Notes: generated from the letters alone by a model not told the origin. A DNA stretch of 64,000 nt from Amaranthus tricolor (GCF_026212465.1 NC_080058.1:14646207-14710206), one strand, 5' to 3'. Numbered from the stretch's first letter, positions 1 to 11,245 are shown. A program made the numbers and translations.

Positions 1-950
1 ATATACCACATAGTGTGGTGTGCCAAGTTTCGTGCAAAACAAACCAAGTTTGATCTACTTTATGCGCAAAAGTCTAAAAAAGCTTAAAAACCCATAAAAT
101 CGCAACTTAGCACGTAATTTCTAGCATATGACAATTATTTTGAATTCTAACCACTTCAACACAATAATATATACCAAATAGTGTTGTGTGTCAAGTTTCG
201 TGCAAAACAAATCAAGTTTTAGCTACTTTATGCGCGAAAGTCCAATAAAAGCTTAAAGACCCATAAAATCACAACTTAGCACGTAATTTTTAGCATATGA
301 CTATTATTTTCAATTCTAACCAGTTCAACACAATAATATATAACAAATAGTGTTGTGTGCCAAGTTTCATGCAGAAAAAACCAAGTTTGAGCTACTTTAT
401 GCGCGAAAGTGTAAAAAAAGCTTAAAAATCCATGAAATCACAACTTAGCATATAATATCTAACATATGACTATAATTTTCAATTCAACCACTTCAACACA
501 ATAATATATACCAAATAGTGTTGTGTGCCAAGTTTCGTGCAAAATAAACCAAGTTTTGAGCTACTTTATGCGCGAAAGTAAAAAAAAAGCTTAAAATCCC
601 ATAAAATCACAACTTAGCATGTAATTTCTAACATATGACTATTATTTTCAATTCTAACCACTTCAACACAAAAATAGTGTTGTGTGCCAATTTTCGTGCA
701 AAACAAACCAAGTTTGAGCTACTTTATGCGCGAAAGTGCCAAAAAAGCTTAAAAACCCATAAAGTCGCAACTTAGCACGTAATTTCTAGCATATGACTAT
801 TATTTTCAATTCTAACCACTTCAACACCATAATATATACCAAATAGTGCTGTGTGCCATGTTTCGTGCAAAACAAACCAAGTTTGAGCTAATTTATGCGC
901 GAAGTCCAAAAAAAGCTTTAAAACCCATAAAATCGAATAGTGTTGTGTAC
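1..950. repeat. Tandem array of ~168-bp repeat, copy A (about 5.7 units)
   Basis: The landmark cttcaacaca (or a one-base variant) recurs at 154, 323, 491, 661 and 819, spacing 169, 168, 170 and 158. Each unit also carries a gtgttgtgtgccaagttt block, a gagctactttatgcgcgaaa block and an aaaagcttaaaaaccca block. The short fourth interval reflects loss of the ataatatataccaaa segment. Units differ by scattered substitutions, so the array is moderately old. It runs off the left edge and lies on the 3' side of the minus-strand CACTA genes; the same repeat recurs at 4145-4550 inside that element. Translations of the array are spurious. Confidence 0.93.
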
Positions 951-1099
951 CTTCACTGCTGTCCATTTCGGAAATATGGCTATGGATATAGATCCCATTT
1001 CTCCACACACTTTCTTCATCGCGCTGAAACGCAGGGGAAAAGTATAACTATATATATATATAACACTTAATTAAATCAAAATTGGTAAAATTTATAAAA

Positions 1100-1870
1100 T
1101 TACGTACGTATTCAACAAGACTTTGAATTTTGTGTTGCGAGGCGGGCTTTGAGGATTTTGTAATGAGTGGAAGACGTGCACAGTGTTTGTTAAAGGACAT
1201 ATGACCAAAAGTATCCAATGTAAACTACAAATGTAAATTTAAAATCAACAAATTAGAGATTCCGTGAACTTAAAAATCAAAAGATAAGTTCAATTTCAAA
1301 AATAAAACTTACTCTTCCACATATGGAGCCTGAATGAACGCGTGTTTAGATGCAAGGGAATTATTCAAAGCAGTCTCAATGTATGACTTGACGTCATCTG
1401 GATCATTTACGCTTTTAGTACCCGAAATCGACTCGTGACAAAACCATCCAATTTTTATTGGAGGTTCGCAAAAATTTAGCTCCTCGTAAGCCGCACTAAA
1501 CTCACGAATAAGAAAATTTTGTCAATAATTCGGTTGTTAATACAATTAAACAATAATGCCTAAATTGTAAGATAATGAACATCACCTCATGTAGACATAG
1601 ATAAGAGCTATATTCAACATTTCTCCTCTCAAAAATTGCCCAATGTCACTAGGATCAATAATTACAAATGGGCTCTCAACAAAGCAGAACTGTTCCTTCT
1701 GCAGGGTTAGAATGATTGGGTCCTCCTCAGGCAGGCGAGATGCACATATGTATAGCCATTTGCAATGTTGAGAGAGATCTTATAGTTTCACATCAGTCAA
1801 AATTGGAGTGATTGCCATCGACTTTGACCAAGTCGACACCTTTGATGAGGAACCGATCTCTTTCCTAGAG
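1100..1870 (-). pseudogene. Ulp1-like cysteine protease domain of the CACTA element, C-terminus missing
   Basis: Three minus-strand blocks read as a CACTA-type Ulp1 (C48) domain. Block one (about 1840-1585) reads PEEDPIILTLQKEQFC and later IDPSDIGQFLRGEMLN, with one in-frame stop. Block two (about 1510-1310) contains NFCEPPIKIGWFCHES and ends at a good GTAAGTTT donor. Block three starts after a TAG acceptor near 1224 with LHWILLVICPLTNTVHVFHS, which carries the family's catalytic-His HW signature. The usual catalytic Asp of VFDS is His here (codon 1167-1169). The Gln and Cys segment expected further downstream is not found before the repeat array begins. These proteases are carried by many plant CACTA and Mutator elements. 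This copy should be inactive. Confidence 0.72.
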
Positions 1871-1967
1871 CCCTTTGGACTCTTTTGCTATTTCAATTTA
1901 TATAATTAAATTAGTGTAAGCATGCAATTAAAAAATGTAAATAAATAAGATACAAATTATTATTAAC

Positions 1968-2225
1968 ATGGTAGTGAATCGAACCCAAGCATATGGCCAT
2001 GTGACGAAACTACCTAGGGCGTCTGATAGTTTCTCAAGGCTCCATTCTGGCATTGGAACCGGGAGTGAGAAATCTTCAAACCCCTTTAGAATAGTTTCCA
2101 CAGTCACACTGATGTGGCCACTTGTAACAAGCATCAAATGCACTGTTTGGCGCTCTTTGGTTGGCTGTGCCACACCATATGCAACCTCAGTTAAGTCGCC
2201 ATCACTAGCAACACCTAACTGAGGC
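1968..2225 (-). pseudogene. DUF8039-like segment of the CACTA second gene
   Basis: The minus strand reads LLPQLGVASDGDLTEVAYGV, then QPTKERQTVHLMLV, and ends in PVPMPEWSLEKLSDALGSFV followed by WPYAWV. This matches my recollection of the DUF8039 domain that follows Transposase_24 in plant CACTA proteins. A TTTTTAG acceptor stands just upstream on the minus strand near 2250, so this is probably the start of a separate exon. No stop occurs inside the conserved part. It is separated from the Transposase_24 exon by the inserted CACTA derivative at 2330-2561. Confidence 0.68.
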
Positions 2226-2329
2226 AGCAAAAGAGAACAAAGAGTTGCCTCCTAAAAATTGTGTCGTTTAGTATAATAAGCATCATAATAAAATATTAAA
2301 ACACATTGCAATTTAAATTAATAAGTTCT

Positions 2330-2561
2330 TATTAAACAAAAAAAATATTATTTGTTGCGGGCTTCTTAAGAACGGCAGCAAATAGTCATACACTATTTGC
2401 TGCGGTTGTTAAGAAGACTGCAGCAAATACCCTTTTTTTGCTGTGGTTTTAAATCGCAGCATTTAATATAGGCCATTTGCTGCTATCACTATTGCTGCGG
2501 GCCAAAACCGTAGCATATTATGGCCAAAAAACTGCAGCAAATAAGGTTTTTTCCACTAGTG
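2330..2561 (-). mobile_element. Short CACTA derivative nested in the CACTA second gene
   Basis: The right boundary is exact: ttttttccactagtg ends at 2561, the same terminal sequence as the host element at 8969. Inside are many copies of atttgctgcgg, ctgcagcaaat and gcagcaaat in both orientations, as in the host's subterminal region. The left end is degenerate (aaaaaaaatattatttgttgcggg from about 2335), so the left boundary near 2330 is an estimate. No matching 3-bp duplication was seen. The insertion interrupts the reading frame after VEDQKSQYG and adds an unrelated tail. It has no coding capacity and would need the family transposase to move. Confidence 0.72.
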
Positions 2562-4144
2562 CCATATTGACTTTTCTGATCTTCGACAATCAGGTTTGCC
2601 AAGTCAACAGTGGGTGCTCCCATCTTCTGCAACACGAGTGCCACTTTGGCGAGAATGTCCTTCGTAATTTCTGCTCGGAGGGTTGCTATTTCATCAGGTG
2701 GCATCGTTCTGCATTGAGTAGCAACACACTCTTTGCCAAATGCCTTCTTTAACCCCACGCGGACGCCTCCTTTTCCGACTACCCACCCTCTATGGTCTTT
2801 CCCTAAGACCATATGCAATGCATCAACATTGCCTCTTGGGGTGAACTCCCCCATAGCTTTTTTTTCCTTCCAGCCCATCTGTTCAAATAAAAAGTGACAT
2901 ATATAACAATTATTATAAGTAAATCAAGCCAAAAAATACAAAACAAATCAAGAATATACTTAATAATTTCAAAACTCACCACAACATCAGCAACCTTCTT
3001 TGTTCCCGGATCAGTAACGGTAAATTTATCACTTGCATCTCGGGTATGAAGCCTGCAATACCAATCTCACACCTGATCTCCAGCAGAAGTATTCACGGAT
3101 GCGGAGGTAGTCGTAGATGAGGGTGTGGCTGGACTTTGATTGGGGTATAAACCCGCATCCACCCACTCTTTTCGAACCTCATCGTATGTTTTTGGGCCTA
3201 AGCGATGGTAAAACTTTCGTTTGCTTGCTGATTCAGAAGCTTTACCACGCTTTTTCTAATTAATCAATAGAAATCAAATGTCATATATTAGTTTAATAAT
3301 TGAATCAAAAGAAGTAAATTCAAATCAAAAGCTATAATATAATATGGAATACTTACAACTTCAATGGGAGTTGTTCTTTTGGCAACAAAAGCCTCCCATT
3401 CATTCTTTGATATGTGACCCCATATTTCGTAGGGCATCTTTGAAGATGCTTGCTCTCCACCTTCGTTTCCCTTTTTGACCTTTTTGGTCGTACGGGCAAC
3501 ACTTTTTCGTGATCCAGCCAGTTACTAACTTGGATTTGAAATCTCTGAATCTTTCAGAAACAGCTGAAAGAAACACATTCTTCTTCTTCTCATCGTTCTC
3601 GATGTGAAAAAGTAACTACCAAAAAATATTATATTTATTAGTGTCAATTAAATTAATTTTAAAATGAAACTAAATGAATAAAAATAGCAAAGTTGCTTAC
3701 CACAATATCATTCCATAGAGAGTTCTTCAAACTCTCTGGAACCTCGTCCATGCGTACAATATGGAAATCTTGCGGATACATAGGCCCACTTGTTTTCCAT
3801 ATTGCCTACGCCATTTTCCACAAGGTTGACCCAATGCATTGTATTCCAAATGCATGGGTTCTGTGACTTTGAGGTTTTTCGTAGGACCTCGCCCTTTTCT
3901 TTTCTTAGTGGTAGTGGGAGCATCCGTAAGTGAGGCGTCTTCAGTGTCATAATCACTGTTAAGTGGTGGAGCGTCTTCAGCTATGCGCTCGTATCTAACA
4001 ATTTGGTCCTCTTTAGTGTCATAACTATGATGCTCATTATCCGAGGTCTTAATCTCGGGGACAATTTCGTCTCTAAAAAGATGCATTCTATATCAGTACC
4101 TCAAGGAGTATGAATAGAAATATATTAGAACATAGGAATATAAA

Positions 4145-4550
4145 TTCAATTTTAACAAACTAGTGTTGTGTGCGAAAGTGCCAAAAAAGCTTTAAAAACC
4201 TTAAAATCACAACTTACCAAGTAATATAAGGAATATGACTATGACTTTCAGTTCTAACCACTTCAACACAATAATATATACCAAATAGTGTTGTGTGCAA
4301 AGTTTCATGCAAAATAAATCAAGTTTGAGCTACTTTATGCACAAAAGTGCCAAAAAAGCTTAAAAAAACCTTAAAATCGCAACTTACCAAGTAATATTAA
4401 GAATATGACTATGATTTACAATTCTAACCACTTCAACACAATAATATATACCAAATAGTGTTGTGTGCAAAGTTTCATGCAAAACAAACCAAGTTTGAGC
4501 TACTTTATGCGCGAAAGTGCCAAAAAAGCTTAAAAAACCTTAAAATTCAT
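4145..4550. repeat. Tandem array of the ~168-bp repeat, copy B (about 2.4 units)
   Basis: The landmark cttcaacaca recurs at 4261 and 4431 (spacing 170), with the same gtgttgtgtgc, gagctactttatgc and caaaaaagctt blocks as array A. This array lies between the two transposase genes of the CACTA element, about 3.2 kb from array A. Shared substitutions here (gtaatattaagaatatgact where A has gtaatttctagcatatgact) suggest array B amplified separately from A. Confidence 0.93.
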
Positions 4551-4608
4551 ACATTGTGAATCACTTAATTCGAATAATCCATGTGATCTACACGCATACA
4601 ACTAACAT

Positions 4609-7600
4609 CTACATCATCTTGATCCACTGATTTGGATTGATAAAGAGCGGGGAGTCTTCAAAAGCTTCATATTCTTCCTCATCCTCAACATCACCTATAC
4701 CAAGAATGCTTCTTTTTTCCGGTACAATAATAGACCATTTTTTATCAAACGGGTCTACAATGTAGCATACTTGCTCGGCTTGTGTGGCTAGTATGAATGG
4801 CTCCTCACTATCACACAAACGAGCTAAGTCTACAAGAGTGAATCCACAAGGGTCGTCATTTTTATGCATCGTCGATTATTATCTACCCACTTACATTTGA
4901 AAAGACCAATAGTAAAAAGTAGAGTAGTCAAGCTCCCATATTTCATGTATCCGCTAATTTCGCATCAACTGACGCTTGATCCTTGGCACTCGCGTAAAAT
5001 GTAGATGACGCCAAAATAGAAATCCCACTATTCTGTAGATAAGATGACTTCTTATCTTGACCCTCAGTCCAAAATGTGAAGCCATTGACATCATAACTCA
5101 TATTTGTTGAAATCATCACGAGGACCAAAAGCTAACCACTTAAAAATTTCTGATACACCCTTGAGTTCTTCACTTATTACTCGATTCTGAAACCAATCAA
5201 TAAACATCTTGTTATGCAACTGCATCAATTCTCTATCCCCTTTACAAGGATATTTTGCGTGCAATATATCTAAATGCTCACTCAAAAAAGGATGGACTTC
5301 AGGAATATGATGCAACACATACAAGTGTGCTAGTAGAAGACTGTCTCGAGGAGGTGTAATCGATTTGGAGCCAATTGTTCCTTTTCCCTTAAGCCTTCCT
5401 TTATGTCGAGAGGTGGGAAGTCCATTAGGCTTTGCCATGGCTAAATACTCGGCTATAAAGTTACTAATCTCATCGCTCACAGTGCCTTGAATAATACTCC
5501 CCTCGAGTTGTGCTGGATTCCTCACATTGTTTTGTAAAACACCCATGTCTCTTTCAAAAGGATAACACCACCTTAAAAAAACTGGACCCAAATGCTTGAT
5601 CTCACGAATGAGATGGACAATAAGATGAACCATTATGTCAAAGAAAGAAGGTGAAAAATACATCTCAAACTTACATAAAGTTACAATCACGTCAACTTGA
5701 AGAGCATCAAGTTTAAAGGGATCAAGAATTTTACTACAAATTGTGTTGAAGAACGAACATATCTCGGTAATAGCATATCTCACATGTTTTGGCAGTATTC
5801 CACGGATTGCAATTGGTAAGAACACTTGCATCATTACATGGCAATCGTGAGATTTCATGCTTCCCAACTTCAGCTCACCATTTAGGGTCACAAATCTTTT
5901 CATGTTGGATGAGTACCTAGACAGAACCTTAATGCCATACAAAGACTCACAAAATGCCCGCTTCTCTGCTTTGGACAATGTGTAGCAAGCTGGAGGCAAA
6001 TAAACTTTGTCATTACTCATCTTCTTCTTACCGCCCTTTCTCTTGTTATTGCCACCAACTTCATCAGCTCTATTTCTTTTCTTACTCACCTTAACATGTG
6101 CCCACAACTCCGAACGAAGACCCTTACATTCAAACCAATAACATCCTTTGTCTTACCCGGAATGTTCATGAGAGTCCCGAGTATGGCATCGCATACATTT
6201 TTCTCTATATGTATAACGCCAAGACAATGCCTAACCTGTAGATCTCTCCAATATGGAAGCTTCCAAAAGATTGATTCTTTTTTCCATAATCGGTCTTCAC
6301 CCCCTTGCACTTGCCCCGTTTTACCAAATAGAGTCTCAACTCCCTTAACCTGTTCATAAACCTCATAACCGGTCAACGGTCGACGAGCTACACGGTCCTC
6401 AACCTCCCCATTGAACATCTTCTTCTTCTTACGATATTGGTGATCTCGTGGGAGGAAGTTTCGATGGTGCATGGTGTTTGCACTTAGGAATCCACGTGGA
6501 TTCCATGTCATCGATACATATTGGGCATGCTTTCTTCCCTTTGTTCTTATACCCTGATAAGTTGTCGTACACCGGAAAATCATTAACGGTGCATAAAAGC
6601 ATTGCACGCAAGGTGAACTCCTCATTACCATATGCATCAAACACGGAAACGCCTTCATCCCATATCTTTCTCAAATCCTCAACGACAGGTGCAAGATATA
6701 CATCTATGTCATTGCCAGGTTGTTTAGGACCCGAGATAAGAAGCGAAAGCATAATGTACTTACGCTTCATACAAAACCAAGGTGGAAAATTATAGATCAC
6801 TAATAGTACTGGCCAAGTACTATGTTGAGAACTAAGATTTTCGAATGGGTTCATTCTATCCGTACACAGTCCGAGCCTTAAATTATGAACCTCATCCCCA
6901 AAAGTCTTATGCAACCTATCAATACTCTTCCACTCCGGAGAATCAGATGGATGTGTGAGCAAGTGACCTTTCTTCACCCTATCTGCAGGCCACCTCAAAT
7001 TTAATGCATCTTTCTTTATAGAAAAGAAGCGCTTCAATCTAGGTATTATTGAAAGATACCACAATACCTTAGCCGGGGGCCCTTTAGCATCCCGAGCCCC
7101 TTTACGCTTGTAGTGCGATAACCCACAACTAGGACACTCTTTTAAGTTCTCGTTTTCATTCCGATACATTACACAATCATTCGGACTCGCAGGAATCTTT
7201 TGGTACTCTAAGCCGAAAGGACACATGAGCTTTTTGGCATAATATGTCGACTTTGGAAGTTTATTTCCCTCAGGAAGTATCTCACCTAACGCTTCTAATA
7301 ACATTGTTGAAACTAATGTTGAAAATTGTCAACACTGCTGTTAGTTTGGTGAACTTTGTATATCCAGGGTACAAAGGCTTTTGAGAAGCCTCTGTCAACA
7401 AGTCAAAAACACGAGGACGTTTTCCTAACTCATCCTCGACTCCCTCCATCATCTCATCAACACGATCCACATCCTCATCGACATTCTCTTCATATGTCTC
7501 ATACCCATCAACATGATCTACTACATCTTCATTGACATCAGCCACATTATTGACGTGCTCAACGACACTTTTCTCTTTGTAAACTCCCTCCTCACCATGC

Positions 7601-7830
7601 CAAACCCAAACATGATATTGAGGCCTAAACCCACGTCGAAGTATGTGCTCCCTAAGGATATGAACACTATCTACCTTTAATACATTGTCACAAGTGACAC
7701 ATAGGCAATAAAAACCAACTCCCTTCGTCCTAACTTGATGTTCAACCGCAATACTACAAAATTCTAATACGCCATCAATAAATTCTGACGATTCAATGCT
7801 TTCATACATCCAAAAACAATATTTTGTCAT
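4609..7830 (-). pseudogene. CACTA TNP2-type transposase (Transpos_assoc, Tnp2, DUF4218, DUF4216)
   Basis: Domains appear in the usual plant CACTA order. The transposase-associated domain (7830 to about 7600) has GVGFYCLCVTC and HILREHILRRGF, ending in WVWHGE. The Tnp2 core (7304 to about 6150) contains CPFGLEYQKIPASPNDCVMY, ECPSCGLSHYKRKG and ACPICIDDM, and ends IHIEKNVCDAILGTLMNIPG. DUF4218 (about 6010-5400) starts KVYLPPACYTLSKAEKRAFC. DUF4216 (about 5250-4610) has YDVNGFTFWTE and ATQAEQVCYIVDPFDKKW. The gene family binds and cuts element ends. At least six frame changes are visible, near 7300, 6470, 6105, 5105, 4930 and 4890; long runs still read cleanly, so decay is mainly by small indels. 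No intact protein can be made. Confidence 0.9.
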
Positions 7831-8757
7831 CCTAATTAGTGTGATTAATTAATTCAAAACAAAATTAATACACAAACTTTTAACATATATAATTAACCCA
7901 AATTAACCCTATTTAACCCTATATAACCAAAAACATATTTTAATGACAAAACATATATAACCAAAAAAAAGCCATTTTCTTTAATCAAATACACATAAAT
8001 AAAAATAATAAGAAACTAATAATATACAACTACATACATAAGTAAATTATTCACATTCAAATATACAACTACATATATACATAAGTAAATTATTCACATT
8101 CAATCTACCCTAAAAATCCTAATCAATTAAAATTATTCACATTCAAATATTCAAGTACATACATAAATAAATTATTCACATTTAAATATAAAATACATAC
8201 CTTGGTAATGAGATATGATAATTTTGTTTCTACAATAAGATTATGTAACCTACAATGAAAAACAAAATCAAAATTAGTATAAAAAAAAGACTAAATCCTT
8301 ATTAAAACACAATGAAGCTATTCTTGAAGAACTTAAACAAAGATTGAAAAATTTATACCTTGAAAAAGAATAAGACTAGCCCTAATTTCGTGGCTTTTGA
8401 AGGAAAAGCAACAATGGTGGGTTGAAGAACTTAAACAAAGATGGAGAAGGAAATTCGTGCATTAGATGGTTATTGAAGCAACAAATTTCAACAACACGGG
8501 AACTTGAAGAACTTAAACAGAGTCGTGGGGTTTGGAAGATGATGAACGAAATGAAGATAAAACACACAGTAGAGTCGTATGATTTGAAGAACTTGAAGAA
8601 CTTGAAGAGATTTTTCGTGGGTTTTTGAAGAAATTTTCTGAAATTAAAGAGCTTGAAGAAGAAGACAGTCGTCGTCGTGGGTTTAAGGAATACAACAGTT
8701 ATTTGAGAGTTTTAAGCAATTGAACGTTGAAACGGGGGTTTTAAATTTTTTGGACTG
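7831..8757 (-). other. 5' leader region of the CACTA element, no gene seen
   Basis: AT-rich sequence between the TNP2 start and the subterminal repeats. It contains a short direct duplication of ttattcacattcaaatatacaa around 8048-8110 and several gaagaacttaaacaaagat copies between 8330 and 8520. Open frames here are serine-rich or low complexity and match no family I know. By position it should hold the transposase promoter, but no convincing TATA box could be assigned. Confidence 0.5.
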
Positions 8758-8969
8758 ACTATTTGCTGCGGGCTAGCAAAACCTGTAGCATATAAGTGCT
8801 TATATGCTTCGGGTTTATTAAAACCGCAACATATAAGTGCTTATATGCTGCGGGCATCAGGTGAACCGTAGCATTTGTATTATATATATATTTTTTTTCC
8901 TATTTAATGCTGCGTCTAAGGAAAACCGCAGCAAATGACACGCAGCAGATACATTTTTTTCCACTAGTG
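8758..8969 (-). promoter_or_regulatory. CACTA subterminal motif region and terminal inverted repeat
   Basis: The terminus ttttttccactagtg ends at 8969, giving CACTAGTGGAAAAAA on the minus strand. Inward lie repeated 10-13 bp motifs around tgctgcgg and ccgcagca in direct and inverted orientation (for example at 8761, 8847, 8910 and 8926), partly organised as cttatatgctgcgggc palindromic pairs. In CACTA elements such subterminal motifs bind the element's DNA-binding protein; that role is inferred here. The same motif set fills the nested derivative at 2330-2561. Confidence 0.85.
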
Positions 8970-8972
8970 TTA

Positions 8973-10000
8973 TGTCCCCATATATGTCTCTAAGGAGGTT
9001 CTCCTTACCCTGAAATTTAAAAAGAACTGTAATCCCTAATCTTAGAGTTTTAGTAGATTTTTTGAATAATATCTCTTAGTATGAAGTTTTCATATTATTT
9101 TTTTCAATCAATGTGATACAAATTTTCATCTATGTCTAAATATCCTCTACATCTGAAGTCATCTCTCTATCTGCTTCTTCAACAACTTTGATGAAAACTT
9201 TAGCATTATCTTTTTTTAATCTTCACCATTTAATCTACATTCTTTTTTTGGCTTTCTTTACCTTTGGTCTTTGCTGATAGCGAATATCAAGGATAAGGAG
9301 TTTGTGCTTGGTGGCTACACACTCTCTTAGGATAAACCTTACAGTTTAGGCAACTTCCTCTACATATCATCCTTGTTCAATAGTAGTCAATTTAGGTTGC
9401 GTCTACTCTAATCTAAAAGTAACTAGGTAGTTATCTCTCTTCTTAAACTATGCGTTACCAACCAACAAATTGTATGAGAGTGCAAAATCCGAAATAGATT
9501 CTCCTTATGTATTCCTAGTTTCATAGTTAAAACTTCTATGAACGTTTTTATAGTCAGTGCGAGATGCCTCGACATGTCCTTTCAAATGACCTTCGATATA
9601 GAACTTCTCATTCATTGGTATGTTTTGCATCACATCATCAAAATCCTCCCAAAATTTTTGTTTGATTGATTCCTTTATTCATACTTGCGAAGTTGCAGTG
9701 CATATGCTCGTATGTCGTTCAAAATCTCTTTATCATATACAATTCTCACTCTTATAATCCTATCGATCTTTCATCCATATACCAACTTCATTCCGATTTC
9801 AATCTTGTCACAAGCACCAAGATTTATATTGATGTCTTTCACATAAAATCGTTTTGGCTCGATCTCTGACCCATGTCTCTTGTAGACATAAAATTTTATT
9901 TATCCTCATTTCCATTATATTCACTAGCTCTAAAAACCTTATTGGCCAAGCTATTAATGTTCCAAGATCGTATTCTGAATCTAAGATCCTTGGTTAACCT
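8973..10000 (-). pseudogene. RTE-type LINE, endonuclease region, cut by the CACTA element
   Basis: The minus strand from about 9990 reads RFRIRSWNINSLANK, then after a frame change LELVNIMEMRINKILCLQET followed by WVRDRAK. This is the start of an AP-type endonuclease of plant RTE LINEs (proteins often mislabelled craniofacial development protein 2-like). Further down come IDRIIRVRIVYDKEILNDIR with AYALQ, then FWEDFDDVMQNIPMNEKFYI with EGHLKGHV, a characteristic block of this clade. Many frame changes and stops are present. The similarity runs down to near the CACTA end at 8969, so the CACTA element inserted into an older LINE copy. The reverse transcriptase part would lie beyond the CACTA element, outside the window. 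Confidence 0.78.
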
Positions 10001-10050
10001 AAACTTCCTATGCTTAAACCCTATGTACCCTTACTCATTTGAAATAATGT

Positions 10051-10742
10051 CCTAGTATAATTATCCTGGTCTTGCTCATTCAACAACACAATCGGGCAAT
10101 GTGATGCATAGCTTTTGGACGACGACCTAGCAACCTAATATATGCATACTTTTTCACTATATTAGAATCTAAGAACTGTAGCACATTGCGGAGTAGAAAT
10201 ACCCCAAAAAAATCGAATTCGAATTTACAATGTTTTGCTGAGCTAATTGTCATTAAAGCTACCACTTAACCTCCTGTTTTAATTGAGATTGGGACCGATA
10301 TGCAAAGTGAAACAACCAAAATTAAAAATTTTAACACAAATTATTTAGCACTCACATGTAACTGATTTAGGGGTAGAGGAGCATAAGTTCGGTTATATTA
10401 ATCAAAATAAACAAACATAGGAATTAGCAACCAATAAATATTGTAAAAAATTTTAACATAAATTATTATTAATAAAAAAAGAAAAAATTGGAGTTTATTG
10501 TGATTTATTTAAAGCTGGTTGACTGATGGTTACGTGAGAACTAGGCTGTGTCAGTTAAGATAAATAAATTCCATAGGGGTGAGAGCTTATAATTCACAAT
10601 TTTAACATTTAAATGCATTATTAGAGTTTATTTTAATAATAATAATTGAGGATTTTGTGAGATTTTAATCAATGACTGGATTTCAGACTAATAATAGAAA
10701 ATAATTATTATCATATAACTTATAAGACATTCCATTTGGATA
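10051..10742. other. AT-rich interval, nothing recognised
   Basis: Up to about 10265 this may still be LINE 5' sequence. The rest is AT-rich with no reading frame, repeat boundary or RNA gene that I can support. Confidence 0.4.
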
Positions 10743-10751
10743 TAATTTTAA

Positions 10752-11245
10752 GGGAAATTCTCATGATAGCGTCGAATTTTCATTAAACGTCAATAGTACA
10801 TTTTTGTAAGATTTTTCCATATGGTAGCATTCAGTTTATGTCTTAACTAACTGATGTAGTATTTTTCTATAAATTTTTATCAATTTCCATTTAATTCACC
10901 ATTTTGACGTTTCTACCCATATTAAGTGTTGTTTGTTGTCTTTATAATTTGCCCTAAATCATTTTTATGTTCTCAAATGTTAAATTCACCATTTTGGCGT
11001 TTCATTCACCGTTTAACTCATCAACACTCTCAAATTTTTAGTGCAAAGTATAAAGACAACAATTAACACTTAATAAGGGTGGAAACGTTAAAATGGTGAT
11101 TTAAATGAAAATTGACAAGAATTTAATGAAAAATGCTACGACAGTTAAATAAGGCATAAACTGGATGCTACTATGTGGAACAATCATACAAAAGTGCTAA
11201 CACTGACATTTCATGAATGTTCGATGCTACCATGTAGAATTTTCT
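10752..11245. mobile_element. Mutator-like foldback MITE, 494 bp, 9-bp target duplication
   Basis: The ends are inverted: gggaaattctcatgatagc at 10752 against agaaaattctacatggtagc read inward from 11245. The similarity continues for about 190-200 bp per arm (for example gtttatgtcttaactaactg against gtttatgccttatttaactg, and aagtgttgtttgttgtcttt against aagtgttaattgttgtcttt). Both sides are flanked by taattttaa (10743-10751 and 11246-11254), a perfect 9-bp duplication as expected for Mutator-like elements. There is no coding capacity; the two arms would form a long hairpin. Confidence 0.9.

Larger units (their letters stand above)
1100..4086 (-). pseudogene. CACTA second gene: Transposase_24 (Ptta/En-Spm) plus DUF8039 plus Ulp1
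   Basis: A multi-exon minus-strand gene. An acidic N-terminal exon (4086 to about 3710) carries a KKRKGRGPTK basic patch. An exon at about 3600-3420 reads SERFRDFKSKLVTGWI, and one at about 3260-2985 contains LGPKTYDEVRKEWVDAGLY and later HTRDASDKFTVTDPGTKKVAD. The exon at 2878-2562 begins MGWKEKKAMGEFTPRGNVDA and continues LGKDHRGWVVGKGGVRVGLK, a recognisable Transposase_24 signature. DUF8039 and Ulp1 parts follow. In plant CACTA elements this gene accompanies the TNP2 transposase; the family is thought to aid DNA binding and transposition. It is broken by in-frame stops (for example after SAGDQV in the 3.1-kb exon), frame changes and an inserted CACTA derivative. Confidence 0.8.
1..8969 (-). 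mobile_element. CACTA (En/Spm) DNA transposon, left end outside window
   Basis: On the minus strand the element begins at 8969 with CACTAGTGGAAAAAA, followed by a subterminal region of TTTGCTGCGG-like motifs in both orientations, then a TNP2 transposase gene and a second gene with Transposase_24, DUF8039 and Ulp1-like parts. This gene order is typical of plant CACTA elements. The three bases after the end (8970-8972) are TTA, the candidate 3-bp target duplication; the matching copy would lie left of position 1. The element is broken in many places, so transposition from this copy is not expected. Two tandem arrays and one nested CACTA derivative lie inside it. Confidence 0.88.

Noticed and set aside
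1..950. A CRISPR-like repeat array
   Set aside because: The units are contiguous ~168-bp tandem repeats without spacers, in a plant nuclear context.
772..1008. 78-residue minus-strand frame possibly holding the Ulp1 catalytic Cys exon
   Set aside because: It shows no Gln or Cys active-site motif, and most of it is repeat-array sequence.
8382..8695. Serine-rich minus-strand frames near the CACTA terminus
   Set aside because: They derive from repeated gaagaactt motifs and have no similarity that I recognise.
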